Part shown: in pieces, positions 18,006-25,543 of the stretch
Layout of the letters: every line of letters starts with the position of its first letter
Position numbering within the stretch: position 1 is the first letter of the stretch
Assembly (NCBI RefSeq): GCF_009604455.1
Contig: NZ_WEGL01000016.1
Coordinates: forward strand, 1 to 64,000
Length of the DNA: 64,000 nucleotides
Direction: 5' to 3'
From: Streptomyces sp. RB17
GTDB taxonomy: Bacteria > Actinomycetota > Actinomycetes > Streptomycetales > Streptomycetaceae
Position numbers and translations under genes: made by a program
Notes under the pieces: generated by a model
The model's database searches: none
Told to the model about the DNA's origin: nothing
Seen by the model: the letters and a program-made list of their open reading frames with translations, nothing else

Positions 18006-18091
18006 AAGGTTGCCGCCGTATCCGATGTTCTTCAGATTGCTTTCGTGCCGTGCACCGGTCGCCGAGAAATCAGCGTCGGGGCGGCAACCTT
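18006..18091 (+). promoter_or_regulatory. Long-range inverted repeat in the leader of the expansin gene
   Basis: AAGGTTGCCGCC (18006-18017) and GGCGGCAACCTT (18080-18091) are exact reverse complements, 62 bp apart, ending 60 bp before the expansin start. In RNA they would form a 12-bp stem closing an internal domain. Cell-wall hydrolase genes in streptomycetes are often preceded by riboswitches, but this sequence was not recognised as a known class. It may equally be a pair of protein-binding sites. Confidence 0.45.
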
Positions 18092-18150
18092 CTCGTCTCC
18101 TGCGGCAACTGGGAGCCGGAAGGTCGAGTCGAACTACCGGATGGATGGAC

Positions 18151-19119
18151 ATGAGGGCAACGAAGCACGCCGCGCCGCAACCGTGGCGCAGGCGCGGACT
18201 GGTCACGGGCATTCCCTTGGGGCTGCTGGTCGTTGGTGTGCTGGTGTGCCTGACTCTGACCGTCCTCACCGGGAGCGGATGCGGTGCCGGAAGGACAGCC
18301 GACGCGTCCGCCGCAGGCGCGCGGGCGGCCGCCCCGTCCGATGCCGGGTCCGCGGCGGGCGGCGGTGCGGGGGCGACGGTGCAGCCGACTGCCTCGGCCA
18401 GTCCGACGAGCCGGGCCTCGGCCACGCCGTCGTCTTCGGTTTCGGCCACTGCGACGGCCTCGGCCACCGGTGCCGCGCCCGTGACCTCCAGGGCGGCGGC
18501 CCTGGCCGGACGGATCAAACCGGCCGTCAGCAACCAGGGGGTCGCCACCGCCTACGCCGCTGGTGACGGCAGCGGCTCCTGCCTGTACGGGCCGTCCGAC
18601 GACCTGATGATCGCGGCGATGAACGTCACCGACTACGAGTCGGCCAAGGCGTGCGGGGCCTACGTGCTGGTCCGCGCGGCAAGTGGGGCCACCGTCACGG
18701 TACGGATCGTCAACGAATGCCCGTGGCCCTGCGCGCCGGGGCAACTCGACCTCAGTCGGCAGGCGTTCGCCAAGCTCGCCGATCTGTCGGTGGGTCGGCT
18801 CCCGATCACCTGGTCGCTGCTGAGCCCGGACCTGCCGGGCAGGATCGCCATCCGGTACAAGACCGGGTCCACCAAGTGGTGGTGCGGGATCCAGGTGATC
18901 GGCCACCGGAACCCGGTGGCCGCGCTGGAGGTGCGGACCGCCGGCGGCTGGCGGCGGCTGCCCCGCACCGACTACAACTACTTCCTGTCCGCCGATGGCA
19001 CCGGCTGCGGCGGGGCGCTCAGGATCAGCGACATCTACGGGGAGCGGCTGACCGTCGACGGCATCGCCGTGCGGCCGGACGTCGTGCAGCCGACGGGCGT
19101 CCAGTTCGCCCGGCATTGA
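18151..19119 (+). CDS. Bacterial expansin (DPBB plus CBM63) with membrane-proximal linker
   Basis: A 322-residue exported protein. An N-terminal hydrophobic segment (LGLLVVGVLVCLTLTVL) is followed by an 80-residue Ala/Ser/Thr linker. Residues about 125-215 form the double-psi beta-barrel, with GVATAYAAGDGSGSCLYG, MIAAMNVTDYESAKACGAYV, VRIVNECPW and the Asp in GQLDLSRQAF. Residues 220-320 match the expansin cellulose-binding domain, with KTGSTKWWCGIQVIGHRNPV. Expansins loosen cellulose-hemicellulose contacts without hydrolysis. ATG codons at 18145 and 18151 are both possible and neither has a strong ribosome-binding site. The partner gene is the divergent anchored glycosidase, which suggests joint action on plant cell walls. 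Confidence 0.85.
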   Translation: MRATKHAAPQPWRRRGLVTGIPLGLLVVGVLVCLTLTVLTGSGCGAGRTADASAAGARAAAPSDAGSAAGGGAGATVQPTASASPTSRASATPSSSVSATATASATGAAPVTSRAAALAGRIKPAVSNQGVATAYAAGDGSGSCLYGPSDDLMIAAMNVTDYESAKACGAYVLVRAASGATVTVRIVNECPWPCAPGQLDLSRQAFAKLADLSVGRLPITWSLLSPDLPGRIAIRYKTGSTKWWCGIQVIGHRNPVAALEVRTAGGWRRLPRTDYNYFLSADGTGCGGALRISDIYGERLTVDGIAVRPDVVQPTGVQFARH

Positions 19120-19265
19120 CCAGACCGCCGGTCAGCCTTCAGCGGCCCGCAACCGAGCACGACCGCCGTTCGTATCCCGGGCTGGGCACTGTTAGGCTGC
19201 GCCCCCCGTTGTTGTTAAACGCGCAACCAACGCGCGCATCATTGCCAGGAGAGGGCGACCGGGGG

Positions 19266-19796
19266 ATGCTCCTCGATGACGCGTCCGCGGAGTTCCACGA
19301 ATTCTTCGAACGCCACTATGCCGAACTCGCCCGTCTAGCACACCTCCTGACCGGCGAGACCGACGCGGCGGACGACCTCGCGGCGGATGCCCTGGTCGCT
19401 CTGTGGCAGCGCTGGGACCGGTTGCGGCAGGCCGACCACCCGCTCGCCTACGCCCGCGGTGTGGTGGCCAACCTGGCGCGGGGACGGATCCGCAGCGCGG
19501 TGCGCGAGCGACGCCGGATCACGCTCTTCTGGTCCCGCAGCCCCGAGAAGGTGGAGGGGCCGGACATGGCGGCCGTGCTGGACGTCCGCGCGGCGCTCGC
19601 CCGGCTGCCGTTCCGCAAGCGCGCCTGCGTGGTGCTGCGGCACGCCTTCGACCTGTCGGAGAAGGACACGGCGGCAGCGCTGGGCATATCGGTCGGTACG
19701 GTGAAGAGCCAGACCTCGAAGGGAATGGCCGAGCTGGAAAGGATACTGGGCGTACGAGCGGTCGGGGACCTGGTGGCAGGGAGGAGGAACCGGTGA
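19266..19796 (+). CDS. ECF sigma factor of the SigE-like streptomycete group
   Basis: A 176-residue RNA polymerase sigma factor. Region 2 covers about residues 10-75, with FFERHYAELARLAHLLTG, then AADDLAADALVALWQRW. Region 4 covers residues 110-165, with ARLPFRKRACVVLRHAFDLSEKD and the recognition helix GISVGTVKSQTSKGMAEL. The ATG at 19266 follows a purine-rich site. The stop overlaps the start of the downstream membrane protein by 4 bp (GTGA), as expected if that partner controls it. The regulon and inducing signal are unknown. Confidence 0.92.
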   Translation: MLLDDASAEFHEFFERHYAELARLAHLLTGETDAADDLAADALVALWQRWDRLRQADHPLAYARGVVANLARGRIRSAVRERRRITLFWSRSPEKVEGPDMAAVLDVRAALARLPFRKRACVVLRHAFDLSEKDTAAALGISVGTVKSQTSKGMAELERILGVRAVGDLVAGRRNR

Positions 19797-20578
19797 ACGA
19801 GGAGATCGCCCGTCGGCTGCGCGAGGCCGCCGAGGCCCACCGGCCCGACCGTGCGAGGATGCTGGCCCGGGTGCAACGCGGCGTGGCCGGCCCCGCCGTC
19901 CGTCACCGCGCGCGGCCGTTCGCGAGGTCCGGGACCAGGGTCGCGCTCGCCGGGCTCGCCGCCACCGGCATCCTGGCGACCGGCGGCCTCGCCGTCGCCG
20001 CCATCGTCGCGCACTCGTCGCCGTCGGCCACTGTGACCACGCCTGCCACCCCGGACCCGACCGTCAGCTCCCCGCACCCGACATCGACCCGCCCCACCCC
20101 CGTCGCGCCGGGCCCGGCCACTACCCCGGGCAGCGCGCGCCCGACTCCGCCGGCCACCAGTCCATCGCCGGCCGCCGGCGGGAGCCAGAACGGGGCGCTG
20201 TGGTCGGCCGGCTCGGTGGACCCGCACAGCACCGTCTACTGGACGCAGAGCAACCTCGCCCTCAAGACGACCCAGCCGCTCACCTCGCTCACGGTCGAGA
20301 TGCGGATCGTGCAGACCGGCGGAGTGAAGAACACCGGCACCTGGCAGACCCTGCCGAGTGCTGACTTCACCGTCACCGCCCAGGAGGCCGGCGGCACGCT
20401 GGTCTACCGCTGGGTCCTCAAGCCGGGCCTGACCGTGCCGGCCGGGAGCTACGAGTTCGCCGCCCAGTTCAACAACGGCACCGGCGTGCGCAGTGCCGCG
20501 GGCGACGGCTACCGCGTCGACGCGCACGGTTCGGGCGGCTCCGCGTCGGTCCGGGGAGGGTTCGTCCCGACCCGGTGA
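19793..20578 (+). CDS. Membrane partner of the ECF sigma factor
   Basis: A 261-residue protein with a short basic cytoplasmic N-terminus (EEIARRLREAAEAHRPDRAR). One membrane span follows at about residues 50-72 (LAGLAATGILATGGLAVAAIV), then an 80-residue Pro/Thr/Ser linker and a beta-rich extracytoplasmic domain (STVYWTQSNLALKTTQPLTS, TVEMRIVQTGGVKN). It is co-translated with the sigma gene. The arrangement is that of an anti-sigma/sensor pair, but no zinc HxxxCxxC motif is present in the cytoplasmic part, so the inhibitory mechanism is not evident. A GAGGAGG site precedes the GTG start. The outer domain may sense a wall polysaccharide; this is inference. Confidence 0.78.
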   Translation: MNEEIARRLREAAEAHRPDRARMLARVQRGVAGPAVRHRARPFARSGTRVALAGLAATGILATGGLAVAAIVAHSSPSATVTTPATPDPTVSSPHPTSTRPTPVAPGPATTPGSARPTPPATSPSPAAGGSQNGALWSAGSVDPHSTVYWTQSNLALKTTQPLTSLTVEMRIVQTGGVKNTGTWQTLPSADFTVTAQEAGGTLVYRWVLKPGLTVPAGSYEFAAQFNNGTGVRSAAGDGYRVDAHGSGGSASVRGGFVPTR

Positions 20579-20585
20579 ACGCCGT

Positions 20586-20619
20586 TGTGCGGCAAGGGGA
20601 CGAGTTCCCTTGCCGCACA
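20586..20619 (+). terminator. Strong hairpin terminator after the ECF operon
   Basis: TGTGCGGCAAGGG (20586-20598) pairs perfectly with CCCTTGCCGCACA (20607-20619) across an 8-nt loop, 8 bp after the membrane-protein stop. There is no U-tract, as is usual in high-GC actinomycetes. It separates this operon from the convergent fused sigma gene. Confidence 0.75.
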
Positions 20620-20899
20620 GCTCGATGGTCGAGCAGATCCCGGTGAGGCGCCCCCGGTCGAGTACCAGCGAAGCAGGTGTTGCCGGGTCGGCTACCGGCC
20701 CGTGGCGAAGACCCGCACGTCCCAGGTTCCCGAACGCCCCGCCAGTCGCAGCAGCACGGCCGATCATCATGTCGCAGCGATCGGCAACCGCGCGAGAGCA
20801 CAGGCGCAAGCGACCGCGGTCGCCAACCGCACACCGGCTCCCACCAGGGCGGACAAGTCTTCGGCAAGGGCACCGCCCGGCCAGGGCAACCGCCCATGG
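20620..20899. other. Intergenic, no gene seen
   Basis: The stretch lies between the terminator and the stop of the convergent sigma gene. Reading frames here have no recognisable family, start context or domain. Confidence 0.4.
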
Positions 20900-22666
20900 T
20901 CAGGACACGACGGAGCGCTGGGGCACGGTGGCAGCGTCGGTCGGCGTGGAGCGGGTGGCGTACTGCGGTACGGGGGCGTCGTCGCGGCCGGTGTCGCGCA
21001 CGAGTCCGTACCGTTCGCGGTCGGCGGGGTTCGGAGCCGGGGGAGTGGCGATGTCGTCGGCTGTCTCCTGCCAGGAGGAGGGCAGGACGTCGAGGTTGTA
21101 GTCGGCCTGGGTTTCGTTGAGGTGGAGTGTGACACTGCCGTCGAGGTAGTAGTACTCGTTCTGCCACATCTGCTGGGCTCCCGGCGGCAGGATGATCAGT
21201 CCCTGCTGCCTGTTGCCCATCCAGGTGCCGCCGGCGGTCGCGCCCGGCTGGCGGTCGTCCATGCGGTGGCCGCCGCCCGAGGCCACGTGGAACAGCCTTC
21301 CTCGCAGTCCGGTCCACGAGGGCATGGTCAGCAGCCCGGGGCGCAGCCCGTACATCACGTCCCAGTGGACGGTGAAGTAGCCCTTCCCACGCAGTACCAC
21401 CGTGTCCCCGCGGTGGACGAGCTGGTAGCCGTCCAGGTGCCTCTTGAGCCCCGTCATCGTCACCGTGGTCTGCGGGCGGTGCGGCAATGCTGCGGGCGGC
21501 CGGTCCGGCGGCGGCGCGCTGTCCACGGTGTCGACCACGGACCCGTAACGCGGCCGGGGCGAGGGACGCGAGACGGCCGAGCCCGGAACCGGTGCCGGCC
21601 GCGACGGTGATGCGGATGCGGTGGGCGAGGCCGCGGGTGCCGGGCTGGAAGCCGTCGGGGCGGTGGCCGGACGCGCCGACGGGCTGGACCATGGGGCCGT
21701 GTACACGAGCGCGCCGCCGCCCACGGCGAGCAGCGCACTCGCCGCCACCACCGCCTTCGCGGTGAAGCTCGTCCCCGTGGTCCCTGCCGTCCCCGCCGTC
21801 GCGGAACCCCCGCCGCCTGAAGTGGCCGCGGTGCCGGCGTGGTCGGCCGCAGCGGCGTGCGTTCCCGCGGACAGCCACGGGCGCCAGGCCAGCAGTGCCG
21901 CCGGCACGGGCAGGAGGGCCAGGGGCGCCAGCAGTCCTTCCGGGGCCAGCATGCCTTCCTCGTGGCGCACGCACCGCGGGCACTGCCGCACATGGCGGCC
22001 GAGGCGTTTGCGCCACAGGCCGCTGGGGGCCCCGTTCCAGTCCAGGGTCAGCCGGGTCAGTTCCCCGCATCCGGGCCTGGCCGCGAGGGCTCGTACGATG
22101 ACGCGGGAGATGTGCAGGCGCTCCTTCATGCGTTGCACCCGTACCGCAGCTTGATGGCCGGTCATGTCCAGAGCGGAAGCGAGCTCGGCCCGGGCGAGCC
22201 GGCCGGCCGTCTCCAGCCACCACAGTGACAGCAGCTCCCGGTCGTCCTCGTCGAGCCAACGGGTCGCGCGCAAGGACTCCTCGCGCTGCCCGGACAGCCG
22301 CAGGTTGAGGATGACCCCCTCGGCGAAGTCGGCGGCCGGGTCGGGCCGGTGCTCAGCCGCGTCGAACGCCGCTCCCGTCGTCTCCCTCCTGCCGCGCCTG
22401 CGGATGTGGTCGCGGACCTCGTTCACGGTGATGGTGATCACCCAGGATCGGAACGCCTCCGGGCGCTCCAGCCCCCCGATGCCACGCAGGATGCGCATCA
22501 TCGTCTCCTGGACGATGTCGTCGACGTCGTCGCGGTACGGGTGCGCACGCGCCGCGACGCTGTAGACCAGCGGAAGCGTCCGGGAGCTGAGCTCTTCCAG
22601 GGCGCCGCGTTCGCCGGCCTGAGCCGCGGCGACCACGTCGGCCGCGGGCGCGGCATGCCTTGGCAT
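20900..22666 (-). CDS. One-polypeptide ECF sigma factor with zinc-finger, membrane span and outer domain
   Basis: A 588-residue fusion. Residues 10-95 are sigma region 2 (DVDDIVQETMMRILRGIGGL then RSWVITITVNEVRDHIRRRG). Residues 130-190 are region 4 (LDEDDRELLSLWWLETAGR, MTGHQAAVRVQRMKERL). At about residue 225 RHVRQCPRC gives the H-x3-C-x2-C of zinc anti-sigma domains. A membrane span lies at about 300-320 (AVVAASALLAVGGGALVY). After a Pro/Ser linker comes a 230-residue extracytoplasmic domain with many Tyr, Trp and Gly (YYYLDGSVTLHLNETQADYN). Sigma factor, anti-sigma and sensor thus sit in one chain. Known C-terminally extended ECF groups (such as ECF53) have this plan and need proteolytic release. 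The ATG at 22666 has AAGGGAG upstream; an earlier ATG lacks one. Confidence 0.85.
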   Translation of the reverse strand: MPRHAAPAADVVAAAQAGERGALEELSSRTLPLVYSVAARAHPYRDDVDDIVQETMMRILRGIGGLERPEAFRSWVITITVNEVRDHIRRRGRRETTGAAFDAAEHRPDPAADFAEGVILNLRLSGQREESLRATRWLDEDDRELLSLWWLETAGRLARAELASALDMTGHQAAVRVQRMKERLHISRVIVRALAARPGCGELTRLTLDWNGAPSGLWRKRLGRHVRQCPRCVRHEEGMLAPEGLLAPLALLPVPAALLAWRPWLSAGTHAAAADHAGTAATSGGGGSATAGTAGTTGTSFTAKAVVAASALLAVGGGALVYTAPWSSPSARPATAPTASSPAPAASPTASASPSRPAPVPGSAVSRPSPRPRYGSVVDTVDSAPPPDRPPAALPHRPQTTVTMTGLKRHLDGYQLVHRGDTVVLRGKGYFTVHWDVMYGLRPGLLTMPSWTGLRGRLFHVASGGGHRMDDRQPGATAGGTWMGNRQQGLIILPPGAQQMWQNEYYYLDGSVTLHLNETQADYNLDVLPSSWQETADDIATPPAPNPADRERYGLVRDTGRDDAPVPQYATRSTPTDAATVPQRSVVS

Positions 22667-22842
22667 CGGGTCTCCCTTCGACCTGCCGCGGGTATGAAGC
22701 CCCGCTCGCGCCGACCGAGCCAGGTTGCGGGGGTCCTCGGGCAACCGCCGTCGATATCACAGACACCGCGGCAGCGATGCCATCGTAAGGGTGAGCGCTG
22801 AACAGCCATGGGCGGGCCGGTGGAATCCGTGGCGGCCGGGGA

Positions 22843-24780
22843 TCAGCGGGAGTGACGCGGGGCCGTACGCAGACGCGAGCGGCTGCGTACGAAGACGAAG
22901 ACCGCGGCGACGCCGGCGAGTACGACGCCCGCCAGTCCTGTGACGGTCCACAGAGCACCGAAGTTGCTGCCGGTGTCCGCCATGGCGCCGGCGGAGGCGC
23001 CCAGGGGCGTGGCGGCTCGGCCGCTCTGGGCGGGGGAGGGCGCGGGTCCTGTCGCGGCGGAGGACGGGCGTGCGGCCGTGGTGGACGTGAGAGCGGTGAG
23101 CACGGTGTGGGCGCCGGCCCGGCTGACGGAGAAACGCGCCCCGCCGACGGCGAGACCGGTACCGGCGATTGTTGCGGTCGCCGAACCGACGGTCAGCTCG
23201 GGGGAGTTCCGGGAAAGGAGGATCTTCGCGCCTGTGACGACCTGTAGCTTGCGCAGGGTCGTGTCGCGTGCCTTGCTGAGGTCCAGGACGGCCGAGGGAC
23301 CGGTCAGAGCGACCGCGTTGGATGTCCGCAAAGAGGTCCCGGAGACGATCAGGCTGCCTTTGGCCACGGTGGTGGCGCCGGTGTAGGCGGCGCTGGTGAC
23401 GGTGGTGGCCGCGGCTCCGCTCTGCGTCACCGATCCGGCACCGGTCACCGCCGGGAGGGAGGTGGGAGTCCTGGTGTTGCGGAGCACGAGTGAACCGTCG
23501 TCGATCACTTTGTCGAGGGCTCCGCCGGTGTAGAGGCTTCCGTCGCCGCCCGCGGTCCCGGAGCCGAGACGGAGGGTCGCACTCCTGCCGATGGTCGTGG
23601 ATCCGTCGTAGTACTGCGCTGCTGCGAAGGTCACGTCGTTGCCGCGGGTGCCGGCGATGACGATGTCCCCGGCGCCGGGAGCGCTGAGGGTGTCGTGATA
23701 CATGCCGCCGCCGATGGGCGCACCCAGGGTTACCGGTCCGTTGTAGTCGAAGGTGAGCCGGGAGCGCTGCCGTCTGGCGTGCAGGTTGATGTAGACCGTC
23801 TGTGCCGTGCCGGGCATGAAGATCCGGTGTGTGGTCCCGTCGCCCCACTGGACGTCGGCGCCCTCGATGTTGGTGCCGCGCTTGTTGAGTTTGTGGGCCA
23901 CGGGTCGCCAGTTCAGTCCGGGGTCGCTCAGCGAGGGCGCCGCCCCGTCGCCGCTGTCACTCCAGCTGTAGACGCCGGTGAGGATCACCTTGCTGCCCGG
24001 CCGGGAGTGCACGTTGACGTCGTTGCCGTACTCGTGGCTGTAGAAGTTCTGCCGCTGTACGACAGTGTGGTTGAGCGGGGTGTCGATGATCCATGAACCG
24101 CGGTTGACGACGGAGCGGGCGTTGGGCAGGTCGGCGGCACACGTGGTGCTCGCGAAGTTGACCCCCGTGCCGTTGTCGAGGATGCCGGAGAACGGGTTGG
24201 TGCCGCAGATCTGGAGCGCTCCCCACATGTTCCGGGGCTGGGTGACCAGGCCGGAGCCGCTGATGATGCCCAGGTTGAACAGCCGGGTCAGCGACAGGCG
24301 CAGTGTGCCGTCGACCCGGATGTTGTCCTGGTTCTGCTGGTAACCGGGCGTGTTGTACGGGAAGGACCCGATCAGGCCGGTCGTACCGCCGGTGCCGTAC
24401 TGGAGGGTTGCCCCCGCGTCCACGGTGACCGCGGGCTCGTCGGGACTGTCGACCACGACGTACGGGTGGTTGTCGCCCGGGATCTGGACCCTCTGGTGCT
24501 GCCGGGAGTGCGGCAGGGTGAAGGTGCTGTCCTTGGCGAGGACCAGCGTGCCGGTGCCGGACACGCGAAGGGCTCCTTCACCGCTGATCACACCGGTGTA
24601 CGTGTGGGTTCCCTGCGGGACGCGCACGACCGCGTCGCCGGTCAGGACGACATCACGGTTCGCCAGGACGGCGGAGGTGATGTCCCCGTCTGCGGCGACT
24701 GCGCTGCCCACCGCAACCACCGGTGTGACGGTTCCCGCGACGAGAGCCGACGCCAGGACAAGGTGCCAAGAACGCTTCAT
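22843..24780 (-). CDS. Sortase-anchored surface protein with autotransporter-like repeats
   Basis: A 645-residue secreted protein. The Sec signal peptide is MKRSWHLVLASALVAGTVTP, cleaved near AVAADG. The mature region is Gly/Thr/Asp-rich with repeated strand-turn units (VISGEGALRVSGTGTLVLAK, ITGAGSVTQSG-like, TGATTVAKGSLIVSG). These are typical of passenger/adhesin beta-helices and of pectate-lyase-like folds. Near residue 600 MADTG precedes a membrane span (WTVTGLAGVVLAGVAAVFVF) and a basic tail, i.e. an LAxTG-like sorting signal in which the first residue is Met. The ATG at 24780 is directly before the signal peptide. It is downstream of nothing on its strand and its role is unknown; adhesion or polysaccharide binding are plausible. 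Confidence 0.75.
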   Translation of the reverse strand: MKRSWHLVLASALVAGTVTPVVAVGSAVAADGDITSAVLANRDVVLTGDAVVRVPQGTHTYTGVISGEGALRVSGTGTLVLAKDSTFTLPHSRQHQRVQIPGDNHPYVVVDSPDEPAVTVDAGATLQYGTGGTTGLIGSFPYNTPGYQQNQDNIRVDGTLRLSLTRLFNLGIISGSGLVTQPRNMWGALQICGTNPFSGILDNGTGVNFASTTCAADLPNARSVVNRGSWIIDTPLNHTVVQRQNFYSHEYGNDVNVHSRPGSKVILTGVYSWSDSGDGAAPSLSDPGLNWRPVAHKLNKRGTNIEGADVQWGDGTTHRIFMPGTAQTVYINLHARRQRSRLTFDYNGPVTLGAPIGGGMYHDTLSAPGAGDIVIAGTRGNDVTFAAAQYYDGSTTIGRSATLRLGSGTAGGDGSLYTGGALDKVIDDGSLVLRNTRTPTSLPAVTGAGSVTQSGAAATTVTSAAYTGATTVAKGSLIVSGTSLRTSNAVALTGPSAVLDLSKARDTTLRKLQVVTGAKILLSRNSPELTVGSATATIAGTGLAVGGARFSVSRAGAHTVLTALTSTTAARPSSAATGPAPSPAQSGRAATPLGASAGAMADTGSNFGALWTVTGLAGVVLAGVAAVFVFVRSRSRLRTAPRHSR

Positions 24781-25014
24781 CGAGTCAGGTGCTTCCTGGA
24801 GTGCTGGTGATCCTTACGGACGTGAAGACCGGTGGCCGGCCACGGGGATCTCAAAAACCCGGAGAAGTTCTCCGTTCCTCCTACGCCGCCCATCCGGACC
24901 TGGCCGGCTCGAATGAGGGCCGTGTGCTCGCCGCCTATCGGGGAGGACGAGGCGCCGTGGACATGAGGACTGGCCCACCTGGCACACGGAAGGCATCGGG
25001 TCCTGGGAAACGGT

Positions 25015-25413
25015 TCAGGACAAGCGCGACTGGGTCGCGCAATGCCGCAGTTGCTGTGGGGAACTCACCGGCCGAAGGACCGGCCGGTCGACTCCGCGGT
25101 GGAATCCGAGAGCTGCCGCACGGGCCGCGGTGATCGCCGTGCGGGCCCGTGCGGCGGGGATGACCGGGGGCAGGACTCGATCGCCGTACTGCCGGACCAC
25201 GCGGTCCGTCGTTTCTCCCGAGACCCGAGACCCGAGACAGACAGCCGGCCGTGGGCCCGGTCGTGGCGTCCTTCCGTAGCCCGTGAGGTCCGCGGCGGCC
25301 GCCTGAGGGGGCAGGCGGGAGAAGCCGGGAGCCACGGGCAGCGCGCTCGCGGCCACAGCGGCGCCCGCGGCGCCCGGCAGGGTACGACGGGACACTCTTC
25401 TTCCTGATGACAT
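25015..25413 (-). CDS. Short protein with Tat signal peptide, probably the remnant of a secreted enzyme
   Basis: The ATG at 25413 starts MSSGRRVSRRTLPGAAGAAV, a clear twin-arginine signal peptide ending near QAAAADL. The remaining about 85 residues are Arg/Pro-rich and unlike any recognised family, as expected when a frame runs on after a frameshift. The fucosidase gene ends 130 bp beyond this ATG on the same strand. It is either a truncated secreted glycosidase or a small Tat substrate; the former seems likelier. Confidence 0.45.
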   Translation of the reverse strand: MSSGRRVSRRTLPGAAGAAVAASALPVAPGFSRLPPQAAAADLTGYGRTPRPGPRPAVCLGSRVSGETTDRVVRQYGDRVLPPVIPAARARTAITAARAAALGFHRGVDRPVLRPVSSPQQLRHCATQSRLS

Positions 25414-25543
25414 GGGCCTCGTGGTGGCCAGAGCCCCCGAAGTGCTGCCGGCCAAGCTCCGCCGATACGGGACGTCTACCGACTGGAACTCCCAGTCCTC
25501 GCGAGCGCGCCCGCCGCGGCCGCTTCTCATGCTGGTGCCGGTG

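Noticed and set aside
20586..20619. Hairpin considered as an operator or attachment site
   Set aside because: Its position just after a stop codon and between convergent genes fits a terminator better.
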